A stretch of 64,000 nucleotides of DNA from Spodoptera frugiperda (GCF_023101765.2 NC_064212.1:11966001-12030000), one strand, 5' to 3'. Shown: positions 33,539 through 44,405, counted from the stretch's first letter. The notes: a model not told the origin generated them from the letters alone. A program made the numbers and translations.

Positions 33539-35402
33539 GATGATTGCAATGGACTGTATTAGTGATTTTTGAACGTTGTGTTGATACTGGGCCTGCTATT
33601 AAGAAACCCAGTTTAGATTTATTTAATGTTGGTTTATTTTTACCCAACGATATATTTTGAGAACCGAGTATGGTCCAAAATATATCAGCTCCAAGAAGCA
33701 TATCGACTGGAGCAGGTATGTGGAAGTTAGGGTCCGCCAACGTAATGTGCGGCGGTATATTTAATGTTGAAACATCAACTTTAGTAGTTGGTATTAACTG
33801 AGTAATGCGCGGAACGACATGACAGGAGACGCTCTCGCTATAATTATTAAATAATGACGATATGGGTACGTCACAGCACTTTGTTAGGCATGATATTTGG
33901 GAATTTAACCCTTCGACAACGGTTGAAGTAGAAGAAGTAGGTAAGTTAAGTTTAGCACATAGACTTTCAGTTATAAAACTTGAGGTACTACCACTGTCAA
34001 GTATAGCACGTACTTTGTGGTATTTACCATTGTTGTCTGTCACATGGATTAAGGCCGTGGACAGTAGAACACAATTGCTTTGAATTGCTGACAATGTTAT
34101 GTCTTGAGTAGGACCAGGAGGCTGACCTTGAATATCAGGCTGTGGCAAAGCGTGTAATAAAACGTTACTTGTCGAAGGTACAGGCTGCGCAGACGGCGCA
34201 GTGGTTTCATGATCATGTAGCAAGCTGTTGCGCCGCACGCCGCACGAACGACATGGTCCTAACCTGCATACATTGTCAGCATGACCTTGACGTAAACAAT
34301 TCAAACACAATTTGAGTACCTTAACTTTGTCTAATCTGGTTTCTAAAGGTAATGACTTGAACTTCTGACAATGATAAAGTGCATGATTGCCTTTGCAATA
34401 TAGACAAGCGAATTTACGAGCTGGAGGAGAATAAGTGTTTGCCACAAGTGTTTTGTGTCGAACATGTGTAGTGTCGCTCGACCGACGCTTTTTATGATTA
34501 TTCTCCATTGTGTCCAAGAAATCAGCACGATCCTTTAGGAAATCATTAAACATTTTGAGAGTGGGCAAATCTTTCAACCTATTACGATAGGATTCCCACT
34601 TATGGCTCGTGACTGTGTCGAGCTTGTTTGAAATTATTTGAATTAACAATACATCCCAGTGCTCAGTAGGAAGGTTAAGTTTTTTGAGTGCTCTGAGGTT
34701 CCTATTGACTGTATCGATTAGGTTAAGTAATGATTTTGATGATTCCTTTGCTAATTGTTCCAAGTTAAAAATGGCTTGAATGTGATTGTTTACTAATGAT
34801 CTTTTATTATTATAGCGATCGCAAAGAAGTTCCCAAGCTACTTCGTAATTATCACTTGAGAAGTCTAAAGACTGAATTACTATAGCGGCACTACCTTTCA
34901 ATGCGGCACGTAAATAGTGAAATTTGTTGATATTTGGTATCGATTTATTTAAGTGTATGAGAGTACTAAATGTGTCACGGAATTCCAGCCAGTCATGACA
35001 CTGACCCGAAAAACTAGGCAAATGGATAGTAGGAAGTTTAAGTTTTGGCCCACCTTCAAGCGCAGTACAACAAGAACCTGTCTCCGAGTGGTCGCTGCCC
35101 GCAGGCTCGGCTGCTGGAGCCAGCAGGTCTCGAGCGCGCGCGATCACCCTGAAGTACTTGGTCTCGAAGGCCTCGCGTTCTTTGTACTGCTCATCTGGAA
35201 TTTCCGTGGAATTTTCTATATCGCACTGAATTGAATCGAAATCGGTATAGATTTCTTCAATTTTAGATAAACGGACATTCAATTCATTTATTTGTAATCT
35301 ACTTAAGCTGTCACAACTCTCAACGGTTTGCAAATAACTTTCAAATAGCGTCAGCTTAGCTTTTAATGATGCACGCCTTTTAATTAAAGTTTTATCTTCC
35401 AT
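33483..35402 (-). CDS. BEL/Pao Gag-protease polyprotein
   Basis: The 639-residue frame starts at an ATG. A Gag region comes first (DUF1759-type; LPTIHLPSFSGQCHDWLEFRD near residues 120-145). Zinc-knuckle-like cysteine clusters follow (CLYCKGNHALYHC near 333-345, then CLNCLRQGH and CRSCGV). An aspartic protease follows with AILDSGSTSSF near 465-475 and MLLGADIFW further on. Gag packages the element RNA and the protease cuts the polyprotein. The frame itself is intact, but the pol part behind it is broken, so the element can at most supply Gag. The 5' LTR lies about 1.2 kb upstream on the minus strand. Confidence 0.93.
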   Translation of the reverse strand: MEDKTLIKRRASLKAKLTLFESYLQTVESCDSLSRLQINELNVRLSKIEEIYTDFDSIQCDIENSTEIPDEQYKEREAFETKYFRVIARARDLLAPAAEPAGSDHSETGSCCTALEGGPKLKLPTIHLPSFSGQCHDWLEFRDTFSTLIHLNKSIPNINKFHYLRAALKGSAAIVIQSLDFSSDNYEVAWELLCDRYNNKRSLVNNHIQAIFNLEQLAKESSKSLLNLIDTVNRNLRALKKLNLPTEHWDVLLIQIISNKLDTVTSHKWESYRNRLKDLPTLKMFNDFLKDRADFLDTMENNHKKRRSSDTTHVRHKTLVANTYSPPARKFACLYCKGNHALYHCQKFKSLPLETRLDKVKVLKLCLNCLRQGHADNVCRLGPCRSCGVRRNSLLHDHETTAPSAQPVPSTSNVLLHALPQPDIQGQPPGPTQDITLSAIQSNCVLLSTALIHVTDNNGKYHKVRAILDSGSTSSFITESLCAKLNLPTSSTSTVVEGLNSQISCLTKCCDVPISSLFNNYSESVSCHVVPRITQLIPTTKVDVSTLNIPPHITLADPNFHIPAPVDMLLGADIFWTILGSQNISLGKNKPTLNKSKLGFLIAGPVSTQRSKITNTVHCNHLVLQNNDDQLHNKFYQIF

Positions 35403-36540
35403 GGTGAAGCAAGTGAAACTATATTTAAACGTAAGAATTGAAAGTAATGTTTAAAAGTGACTATTTATATTTTAAATGCAAGCTAAGTTTAAGTCAATAT
35501 AAGGATATACCTATTATGTTAATTGTACCAAACAAAGCGATGAAATGAGTTGCTAGAAAAAATCACAAGCAATTAGCTCAATGCAGATAATTTAAAGATA
35601 AGAAAAATGGAACGATTACTTAAATTAGCATGAATGTGAAGCGAAGTGAGGGTGCGCGTAAAAAGTGCAATAAGCAAGCAGCGGGTGACGCGCAAAAGCA
35701 GCGAGCGCAGCGCGCAGCTTGCCGGTCCGGTCACGCCCTGTCGGCAACGCGGGCGACGGACAGCGATCAATCGAATGCTAAAACACACGAAACAACAAAT
35801 AATTAATACGCGATATGATACAGTTCCTATACAGACCAATGGAATCTGGCACAACTGGAACCTCTGAAATGATATTAATGTTAGATTATGAATAAACACT
35901 TAGTGGTTTGATTTGTTGAAAGTCTTAAATATGTATTTTAATTTGCAAGTATGAATTTACTGAGCGTTAATATGACTATTTTATTAATGAATAGATAAGA
36001 AACCTGTTTTTATATAGGCTGGGATATTTGTTGCGTAATGCAATGAACATGTGGCTTGTTAAAGAATGAAGGATCTTTAACGTACCTATGGACTGGATCA
36101 CAAAATGAAGGATTTGTGAATATTTGTTAATGTAACGGCACTAAATGAAAGATTAGTGACCGTTTTACGGAACTAAATGCAAGAATCACAAAATGAGGGA
36201 TTTATGATTATGATTTAGGGCTCACAAAATGATGGATTTGTGGCGGATATATTGAAGATTTACGGGGCAATTGGACAAATTGGAACGAACTTACAGTAAC
36301 GCTACCCTCAGGACTCACGCGTGACCCTCGATGTAGGTGTAGTTCTCTTTGTCTCCGGCTCCCAATTCCAAGTAGCTTGATGATTGTTGACTCGTTGAAT
36401 GTTGAACCCGTAGTTTGTATGAATCTTCCACGTAACGGCCGCCATCCACGTCAACGCAGTATTTCCTTTGTTCTTCTTGCTTGTCTAGGCGTGGCTCAAT
36501 AGTCTGGGTTCAAAGTCCACTCCTGCTTGACGGATCAAGA

Positions 36541-36561
36541 TCCGGCTCGAAGGACCAAAAA
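36541..36561 (-). promoter_or_regulatory. Primer binding site of the BEL/Pao element
   Basis: Just inside the 5' LTR the minus strand reads TGGTCCTTCGAGCCGGA. This is complementary to a tRNA 3' end finishing in CCA with a T-arm-like segment. The tRNA species was not assigned. Confidence 0.7.
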
Positions 36562-36964
36562 TGTAAACGCCGGTACTGAGTTTCACGTGGAGTTTGACGG
36601 GGTGGAAGAATAATACGCACTAGGTTTCAGTAACTTTCAATAATAAAAATTTATTTCATTACAAATTACATGTCAACTAAGCCATCTTGTTTTTCTTTTA
36701 TTTTCTTCATTCTTTTATTTATTCTTTTATTTATTTTATTTTTTTTTTGTCATAGACAACTGTCAGCTGCCGTTCGACCTGTTTGGTAACACAGGCATTT
36801 ATTGCAGAATAAAATTAAATAATGAAATGAAATTAAAATTACAAAATTCAAAATAAGATGCGTGCCGGTTCACAATCGTCGTCGTCGCTCGCAGCTGATG
36901 TAGTCCGTGTCGTAAGCGTGTGTGCGTGAGACATCGGTGAACGCACACATGCTAGGCGTTAACA
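36562..36964 (-). repeat. 5' LTR of the BEL/Pao element
   Basis: 403 bp with the same termini as the 3' LTR. The promoter should lie here by analogy with other LTR elements. No TATA box was confidently placed. Confidence 0.9.
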
Positions 36965-37010
36965 CACGGACTAATTAATCCTTTGGATCCATAAATCGAA
37001 AATATTGTTC
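36965..37010 (+). mobile_element. Continuation of the split SINE
   Basis: It starts with the duplicated CACGG, then GATCCATAAATCG, matching the SINE body downstream of the B box. It is heavily truncated. Confidence 0.55.
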
Positions 37011-37109
37011 AAACACTCTACTTAAAATATTTAGTTTTATTATTTTTCGATTTTAGATTTATCAAAATTTTATTTTATTAAAAATGGTAAAAGGAAGGAG
37101 TAGGATGGA

Positions 37110-37310
37110 TGCGTTGCCATGGAATTCACTTGTTGGATATTGTGAATCTGTAAGTAACAGGATATCACATTTTGAAAGAGTTTTCAGTATTGCTATGTGA
37201 TGCACCTGTTGGATACAACCTGTCAGATAACGAAGATTCTGTAGGACCAGGATAATACAATTTGAAGGAGTATGAGTAACGTAAACAAACGCGATTATGA
37301 AACACACGAT
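37110..37310 (+). repeat. Type C units
   Basis: A diverged unit (CACTTGTTGGATATTGTG with AACAGGATATCACATTTTG) is followed by CACCTGTTGGATACAACCTG with GTAGGACCAGGATAATAC. Confidence 0.7.
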
Positions 37311-37334
37311 GAAAATTATACGAGAGGAAACCCT

Positions 37335-37485
37335 TTTTTAAGGGGGAAAATCATCTAATGACTTTTCCCGCCTTGGGCGAGCCGAGGGTGTCAGACTCTT
37401 ACTGACTAAAAAACACCCCGTTCCTACTCCTACTCCTGCTTTTCGAGCCGGAGCCCCGGTAAACCCGCTGGGTAGTTCGCAGTTC
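37335..37485 (+). repeat. Noctuid-type dispersed repeat, best-preserved copy
   Basis: GGGGGAAAATCATCTAATGA, TTCCCGCCTTGGGCGAG, GTGTCAGACTCTTACTGAC, CTTTTCGAGCCGGAGCCCC and GGTAAACCCGCTGGGTAG. I recognise this arrangement from noctuid moth genomes (recall only). It is non-coding. Confidence 0.6.
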
Positions 37486-37524
37486 TGGTTTCAGGAGAGG
37501 AAACCTTTTGGAAAACAATTATCG

Positions 37525-38205
37525 TAAGAATACATGCACCTGTTGGATACAACCTGTCAGATAACTATGATTCTGTTGTACCAGGATATTATAAATTCAA
37601 GGAGTATAGAAAACGATAACTGAACGTTTGAATCGCTCATGTTGTTTGTTGTTCCATAGCTGCGTATTCCATAACCTGTTGGAATACAACTTGATTCATA
37701 AACTAAACCAATAAAAAATATTTAAGAATAAAGTTACCTTAAACTTTTAGGCATTGATAAGGTGCGTATGCGAGAGTACAAAGTTTCATTAAAATTGGTT
37801 AAGCAGTTTCCATGAAATGAGATTTAAAATAAAATGAAAATGATAATGAAAAAAATCCATGAAAATTGACTTGGATGCAACTTGTCGGATGATTATGAAT
37901 ATGAAGTACCAGGAAGAATGTCAGTATCCAATTCGGCCGTGCATCGTAGTCAATCAACTATTATGTATGACGTGAGATTATTATAACCTGTTTGAATGCA
38001 ACTTGTGGGATAAATATGAGTCTATGTAACTAGGATAACATGAACCGAAAGAGAGCCGGTATTGCAAACGTAAAATTTTGTATGCGAAAAAAAATACTAT
38101 GATGGGAGATTTAGAACCTGTTGGAATGCAACTTGTGGGATGGATACGAGTCTATGAAACTAGGATATCATACATTGAAGGAGTGATTTCAATTCCTTAC
38201 ACAGG
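37525..38205 (+). repeat. Type C higher-order block 1
   Basis: Successive units start near 37540, 37675, 37865, 37985 and 38115. CACCTGTTGGATACAACCTG units alternate with ACCTGTTGGAATGCAACTTG units. Each ends close to ACTAGGATAACATGAACCG or its ACCAGGATATTATAA variant. A module GCAGTTTCCATGAAATGAG lies between. Confidence 0.8.
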
Positions 38206-38254
38206 ACGAAAATATACTTTTAAATAAAACCTGGAGTAATATAAATAATAATAG

Positions 38255-38470
38255 TAGTAAACTTTAGGGACGGGGGTCCAATTGCATATCTCATTTGCAA
38301 AAGGATAGTTGAGACTTCGGGTGACCAAAAGTCTAGCTACTACCTTGGACAACGCCATTCACGTGACAATGCTGCCAGTCTTTTGGGCACCCTACCTTAT
38401 AAATTAAGGGTTACGAGTGCACTACCGGTCTGTTCACCTCCGCTATCCTTACTTACGCACACGATGAAAA
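38255..38470 (+). repeat. Recurring module between type C blocks, copy 1
   Basis: AAACTTTAGGGACGGGGG, GTCCAATTGCATATCTC, ATAAATTAAGGGTTACGAG and CACACGATGAAAATGATAC recur at about 40085-40330 and 48755-49010. This marks a higher-order period of about 1.4-1.8 kb before later insertions. Confidence 0.65.
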
Positions 38471-38494
38471 TGATACCAGAGAAAAACCACTTAT

Positions 38495-38865
38495 CGTAAG
38501 TATTGCACCTGTTGGATACAACCTGTCAGATAACTATGATTCTGTAGTACCAGGATATTATAAATTCGAGAAGTATGAATAACGTAAACAAGCGTGAACT
38601 GGAACTTCATTCATATCGCTTATGTGTTAGACTCCTTATTCCACAACTTGTTGGAATGCAACTTGTAGGATAAATACGAGTCCAATGCACTAGGATAGCA
38701 TAGATGAAAAGAGTATGTAAATTATTAAATCGCTCATGTTGTTGTTCCATAGCTGCGTATTTCATAACCTGTTGGAATACAACTTGTAGGATAAATAGGA
38801 GACTACAAAACTGGGATAACATCAATTGAAAGAGTATCGTCAATTTCATAAATCAAACGTATAAA
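38495..38865 (+). repeat. Type C higher-order block 2
   Basis: Three units at about 38505, 38640 and 38765 have terminal blocks GTACCAGGATATTATAA, GCACTAGGATAGCATAG and AACTGGGATAACATCAA. Confidence 0.8.
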
Positions 38866-38924
38866 AGCTATGGGTTTTATTTATTTTTTTCACTTAATTA
38901 TACTAAACATACTAAATTAATTGG

Positions 38925-39076
38925 CCTACTCACGTAACTGTTTGATGAGGAACTCGACTAATTTCAAACCCTGCTAGAGGCTCATATTCATGAGCAGCAT
39001 TCCCCGACACATGACACGGCGATTGTCACGCTGCTGCTAAAGTAGCAGATACCGATAATAACATAATAATTAACTT
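38925..39076. mobile_element. Miniature Penelope-related element
   Basis: It begins with ACTCACGTAACTGTTTGATG, matching the terminal repeat of the Penelope-like element at 44848-46966, and ends AACATAATAATTAA, the complement of that repeat's outer end. The whole coding part is absent. Inside, GCTGCTGCTAAAGTAGCAG is palindromic. A deletion derivative is likely. Confidence 0.65.
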
Positions 39077-39229
39077 TGAAAAATTGCGTATGCCAGAGTA
39101 CAAAGTTTCATTAAAATCGGCTTAGCAGTTTCCATGAAAATGAGATCTGAAATAGAACCCCCGCTGGGTAAAAAAACACGAAGTCATAAATAAAATTGTA
39201 AGGTAAATAAATAAGTATGTTGCTACATG

Positions 39230-39353
39230 GTTGCCATAGAAATGGACTTGTTTTCAACTTGTCGGATGATTTTGAATCTGCGGTACCAGGATATCATAAG
39301 AATGTTAGTAAGTATCAAATTCGGGCATTCATCGTAGTCAAAATACTATATTA
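39230..39353 (+). repeat. Type C unit
   Basis: GACTTGTTTTCAACTTGTCG with GCGGTACCAGGATATCATAAG, then a tail found also near 37930, 44700 and 50430 (CATCGTAGTCAAAATACTA). Confidence 0.7.
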
Positions 39354-39780
39354 CTAGTGGTCGCCTAGTGGTCGAAATTCGACCATATATGATTTAATTT
39401 ACAATACCACTTAACATACGTTCAAGGATAATTTTTATTTAACGAATTGCTATTCGTTTTGTTTAATTCAAATTAATATATTCCGGCGCATCATGAATAA
39501 CCAAACCTCCTTCAATGAGAAACCTCTTTTCATATGAGACGTGAGAATATAATCGCAAGCTCTGTTAATTTTGACGTTTTGTCAAATACGATACTATGCA
39601 TGGTAGTGTGTGTAATGTTTTATTTAATGTACTTTATAAGCATTTTTTTTTTGAAAAATATTAGCGTTCTGGACTTCTCCTACACATAAACTATAAGTGT
39701 ACCAAATTTTATGCTCCTACGTTCGCGCAATTTTCGTAAAAAGGGGTCGAAAGTTTTTGCATCACGTATTAATATATAGA
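39354..39780 (-). mobile_element. Non-autonomous Helitron (family H3)
   Basis: On the minus strand it starts TCTATATATTAATACGTG and ends with the GGTCGAA...TTCGACC hairpin, GGCGACCACTAG. It is 427 bp long, about 50 bp longer than the copy at 25885-26257, and is inserted in a type C unit. Confidence 0.82.
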
Positions 39781-40060
39781 TATGTTATGACGTCAGATTA
39801 TGACCTGTTTGAATGCAACTTGTGGGATAAATATGAGTCTACGGAACTAGGGTAGCAAGAACCGAAAGAGAGACGATATTGCAAACATAGTCAACGTTTG
39901 TATGCGAAAAAAAAAAAATACTATGATAGGAGATTTATAACCTGTTGGAATGCAACTTGTGGGATAGATACGAGTCTATGAAACTAGGATAGCATACATT
40001 GAAAGAGTGATTTCAATTTCATAAACAGAACGAAAATATGGTTTGATATAAAACCTGGAA
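39781..40060 (+). repeat. Type C units
   Basis: GACCTGTTTGAATGCAACTTG with GGAACTAGGGTAGCAAG, then AACCTGTTGGAATGCAACTTG with GAAACTAGGATAGCATAC. Confidence 0.75.
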
Positions 40061-40084
40061 TGGTATAAATAATAATATTGTGGC

Positions 40085-40330
40085 AAACTTTAGGGCCGTG
40101 GGGTCCAATTAGTGCATATCTCCTTTACAAAGATATTGTAGAGAGGATGGTTGACACTTCAGACGGCTGAAAGTCTGGCTACTACCTTGATCTAAGGTTA
40201 GCATTGCCATACCACGTGGCAATGCTACTAGCTTTTTATACTTTATGACCTTATAAATTAAGGGTTACGAGTGCATTACCAGTCTTTCACTACCTGTAAC
40301 CTCACGCACACGATGAAAATGATACGAGAG
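40085..40330 (+). repeat. Recurring module between type C blocks, copy 2
   Basis: It has the same order of blocks as 38255-38470, ending CACACGATGAAAATGATACG. Confidence 0.65.
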
Positions 40331-40359
40331 GAAAATCTTTAGAAAACACCTATCGTAAG

Positions 40360-40590
40360 AATACATGCACCTGTTGGATACAACCTGTCAGATAACTATG
40401 ATTCTGTTGTACCAGGATATTATAAATTCAAGGAGTACGAATAACGAAAACTGAACGTTTGAATCGCTCATGTTGTTAAATAGCTGCGTATTCCATAACC
40501 TGTTGGAATACAACTTGTAGGATAAATAGGAGACTACAAAACTGGGATAACATCAATTGAAAGAGTATCGTCAATTTCATAAATCAAACG
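40360..40590 (+). repeat. Type C unit pair
   Basis: CACCTGTTGGATACAACCTG with GTTGTACCAGGATATTATAA, then ACCTGTTGGAATACAACTTG with AAACTGGGATAACATCAATTG. Confidence 0.78.
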
Positions 40591-40621
40591 TATAAAAGCT
40601 ATGGGTTTTTTTATATAATTA

Positions 40622-40995
40622 CTAGCGGACCCGACAGACGTTGTCCTGTCTTCACGTCTTTAATTTGAAAATTTTAAACTTTTTTTAATAAGCTAAAACA
40701 TTCTGGACCTTTTTGATGAAAATTGTTATTCAAATGTTATGACAATATCTAACGTCATTCATATTTGACACTGCGATGGTAGCGCCGTCTGTCGGATTCA
40801 ATGTAAAACATTCCAAAATCAACAACTACTGATAAATTAAAAAATAATCAAAAAATCATTGTCCAGCGGACAAAATTGTGAATCTAAACCATTCTCAGAT
40901 CCCCTTGAACACACACAAAAAAAAACATCAAAATCGGTCCAGTCGTTTAAGAGAAGTTCAGTGACATACACACTTACAGAAGAATTATATAAAGA
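40622..40995 (-). mobile_element. Non-autonomous Helitron (family H2)
   Basis: It has TC...CTAG ends with a GACAGGACAACGTCTGTC hairpin on the minus strand. It is close in sequence to 29669-30042, which suggests recent copying. Confidence 0.8.
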
Positions 40996-41029
40996 TACTA
41001 AACATGATAAAATTATTATCAGCTTAATC

Positions 41030-41160
41030 ACGTAACTATTTGACAAGGAACTCGACTAATTTCAAACCCTGCTAGAGGCTCATATTCATGAGCAGCATTC
41101 CCCGACACACGACACGGCGATTGTCACGCTGCTACTAAAGTAGCAGATAAGCCAATAACA
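41030..41160. mobile_element. Miniature Penelope-related element, second copy
   Basis: TCACGTAACTATTTGACAAG and GAGGCTCATATTCATGAGC match the Penelope-like terminal repeat. It ends near CAATAACATAATA. It contains the same CTGCTACTAAAGTAGCAG palindrome. Confidence 0.6.
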
Positions 41161-41289
41161 TAATATTTAACTTTGATAAATTGCGTATGAGAGAGTGCAA
41201 AGTTTCATTAAAATCGGTTTAGCAGTTTCCATGAAATTAGATTTGAAATAAAATCTACGCCAGGTAAAAAAAAGAAATAATAAATAAAA

Positions 41290-41433
41290 TAACTGTAACT
41301 GTTTGACGAGGAACTCGACTAGTTTCAAACCTGCTGGAGGCTCATATTCATGAGCAGTATTCCCCGACACACGAAACGGCGATTGTCACGCTGCTGTTAA
41401 AGTAGCAGATAACCCGATAATAACATAATAATT
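41290..41433. mobile_element. Miniature Penelope-related element, third copy
   Basis: TGTAACTGTTTGACGAGG and GAGGCTCATATTCATGAGC match the same terminal repeat. Its right end at AATAATT is the target of the 3-kb element that follows. The sequence resumes at 44406. Confidence 0.6.
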
Positions 41434-44405
41434 CTGTGGCTCTAGTGAAAAGGGATGTAAGTCTAAAAATGCAACTTTACAGGAGACGCAAAAAACGCTC
41501 CGCGCGATGTTTCAAAATTTGTAGCGGTCAAACTGCTGCCGAATTAAATACATGTGATGTGTTTTATAGGTAAACTTTTTATGCTCTTTGCTATTATGGA
41601 GTCATTTTTTACGTAAACTTAATAGTTTCCGAAATAGTGACTTATACCAACCACAAAATGAATGCCTTAAGGGTATAAAATAAGTTATACCCCTTTACAT
41701 TTAAATCAAAAGTTTATTTACACAAGTGAAAAAGGATACGCATTTGGAATATTTTTTATGATAACTAAGTAATTCAATGGAATAATAAGTGATTAACTAA
41801 CAGAAACACGTGTATTTGTTATAAACTTACCATCAACATGATTAAAATTTAAAAAATATGAAAAATAGTTACTTATTCCCTTTTTCACATTGATTACAGA
41901 CAAGTTAAGGGGGACATAAAGACTTATACGAATCATTTTGTGTAACTTATATCTAATTTTGAACACAAGTAAAACTAAAAAAATACTTTATAGTGTTTTT
42001 TTAACACAAGTAAAACTAATAAATTACTTTATAGCGACCAGCCATTCAAAAACGAAATATTATTTACTTTAAAAAATTACCCCTGGGAAACGCTGCAAAA
42101 ACCTTTGGCGTATAAAGTGGATCGGAAAATTGGTCTACTTATACAACTAATACTGAGTCATTCCCGCTCGTCCACACCCTGTCTGTAAAGTAATTTTCAT
42201 ATTTTCTTGATTAACTCTTAGACTACACGTGAGATGACGGGGTGCGGACGACTAGGAACAATGCGTTCTATACGTCCACAGAGTAGATGAACAGAACGCA
42301 ACATTCCCAGTCGTCCGCAGTGCGGACGAGCGGGAAAGACGCCTAATACTTAGTGATAACAATAATAACATAAAATAGGTCCGCAAGGCAGCTTGTGGCG
42401 AGCTGTTGGGCAGTGGCGACCCCACGGACCTGACTCCCGGGAGAGGCCCTATTTTTAGGGCGGCCGTACACGGACTGCTCGAGCAGTTAGCGGCTGAGCG
42501 ACATACACGGACGGCTCGAGCGGTCGGCGTCGACTGCTCGAGCCGTCGGTTGTTGACTGCTCGAGCAGTTGGGTACACGCTACCCAACTGCTCGAGCAGT
42601 TGATTTTCTTTTGTTTTTTTCAGCAGACGCCGCGAGGCCGCAAAGGGCGGGGGGAGGGAAGTCGGAGAGCTGTCGACTGCTCTAGAGCAGTCAACGGCTC
42701 GAGCCGTCCGTGTATGCCTCGCAACTGCTCGCGAGCCGTCGACGGCACGATGGAATTTCATCGTGCAGTTGACGGCTTGAAGCGGTCGCGACTGCTCGAG
42801 CAGTCGTGTGTACGGCAGCGAATGAATGGCTATAGTTCATCGCGCAGTCGCGGCTTCAAGCAGTCGGTTATAACTGCTTGAAGCCGTCCATGTACGGCTG
42901 GCCTTAGACTCCAGTTACTACCTGCGACTAACCGGAGAGGCCTCTCCTACCTCATTCTTGCCTTAACCGGCTGGTTTGAGTGGAGATTCGCAAGAGTGGA
43001 GTTGCCTTCAACTCCAACTCGGGGTAGGATGTATCCCAGTAAGATGCTGGTAGGGGTCTTGACCATACTTCCGGGATTGCTCTAATAGCCGTGGGATGCC
43101 TCTCCTTCCTCAAGTAGCTCAACGTATATTGCCCCCTTGTCGCTACATGCTAGCCGTTTTCGGGGACCCAATAATTGAGTTTGAGAGTCACCCCCTGCCT
43201 GTTTATCCGTATGTATCAATATTGGTCAGGGGCAGGGGCCTTAGTATCCCATAGTTAACCGGTTAACTATTCCACAGCCACCCACACCCATATCCCTATC
43301 ATTTCTTTTTACCATATCTCACAATAGTCCTGCATCAACCGGGGATTGTCCTTTGGTGTACTTCCATAGTGCATACAGGGATAATCGCCGGTTGATGTCT
43401 CATTACATTTAGTTTAAAAATTTTCAACGGGCCTCCGCGAGTTGGCTTCGGCTCCTCGTATGCCTTCTAAAGGTCCGGGACCCTGTGGTCCCGAAATAGG
43501 AAAAGAACAAAAATAAAATAGTAACAATTAATAAACGGAATAACAAAAAAAGCACCGAGTAATAAGTAAAATAACCTATGTCAACAAGTTACGACTCTTT
43601 ACAGGAATAAACACTTATCATTCGTATTTAATTTTATTATTGTAGGAAATATTATTAGAACAGAGACTAGAAACTCAGTGTAAAAGGGTACATGTTGACT
43701 AAAATCCATACAATTTTATGATAACATTGAAATAATCGACTAAAATAAGTGTAATACAACTCACTCGCGTAATTATCGATTTTCAAAAATAATAATCAAT
43801 AAACGGAAAAACAATAACAGCTTTGGTTTAGCAAAAAAAGCATCGAGTAAATCAAGTTGCAGCGCGCTCCCCACCCACCCGCACTGTACCCCGAATCGTC
43901 CATTCGTAACTTTTTTCACGTAAAATGAAACATACTCGTAGGATATAAATACAGTTAAATCGATTTAAATTGATTAATTTCAATATTAAAAACGTGAAAA
44001 CAGATGTCAACAGACTTGTTTTTGATTTTTCTGTTTTATGTAGGTGAAAAGAGATTTATGTCTAGTAAAACCATTATTCACTAAACATTTTTTAAAGAAC
44101 AAGTACACTTAAGCCGTTTTACGCCAAATAAAACGAAACGCTGGAAATCTATAATTAGTTAAATTCCTACTCACAAAGTAAAGATGTCATAGTTCTGTAT
44201 AAAGAAATTTGAATATACTTAAACCCGAACTTTCCATTTTTTTTTGTTTGAGTTAAACCCTTTTGCACACAGTAACTTCTTTATTTTTAGAGATAGGTTA
44301 GATCCGTTTTCACCAATCGATAGAGCATTTTTTTCTGAACACTTTGGTGTACTTAACTCATTTTCGGCAAAATCGGACTTATACCCCTTTTCACTAGGGC
44401 CACAG
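41434..44405. mobile_element. Terminal-inverted-repeat DNA element, about 3 kb, no transposase
   Basis: The ends are CTGTGGCTCTAGTGAAAAGG and the complement of CTGTGGCCCTAGTGAAAAGG. A 4-bp AATT is duplicated (41430-41433 and 44406-44409). Paralogous empty sites near 39070 and 41155 show one AATT (or its variant) in the same context, confirming the insertion. No transposase-like frame was found in 2972 bp. The interior has a palindrome-rich, GC-rich patch and sequence resembling the 5' part of a non-LTR element near 42900-43500. A 4-bp duplication fits several superfamilies, so none is assigned. Confidence 0.85.
42465..42900. repeat. Cluster of CTGCTCGAGCAG palindromes
   Basis: Many near-palindromes of the form ACTGCTCGAGCAGT, CGGCTCGAGCCGT and variants with GCTTGAAGC occur in about 430 bp. 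They give the stretch unusual potential to form cruciforms. The open frames across this segment on both strands are by-products of the repeat and are not called as genes. Confidence 0.8.

Larger units (their letters stand above)
31925..36964 (-). mobile_element. BEL/Pao LTR retrotransposon, complete ends, internally deleted
   Basis: Two LTRs bound a 5040-bp element on the minus strand, flanked by a 5-bp target duplication CACGG (31920-31924 and 36965-36969), the size usual for BEL/Pao. Gag-protease and part of integrase remain, but nearly all of the reverse transcriptase, the RNase H and the N-terminal integrase are missing, so it cannot move itself. The primer binding site lies beside the 5' LTR. 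The element is inserted in a tRNA-derived SINE. Confidence 0.93.

Noticed and set aside
42252..42881. Overlapping open frames of 93-169 residues on both strands
   Set aside because: They arise from the GC-rich palindrome cluster, have low complexity (repeated SRAV and RAVD) and show no domain.
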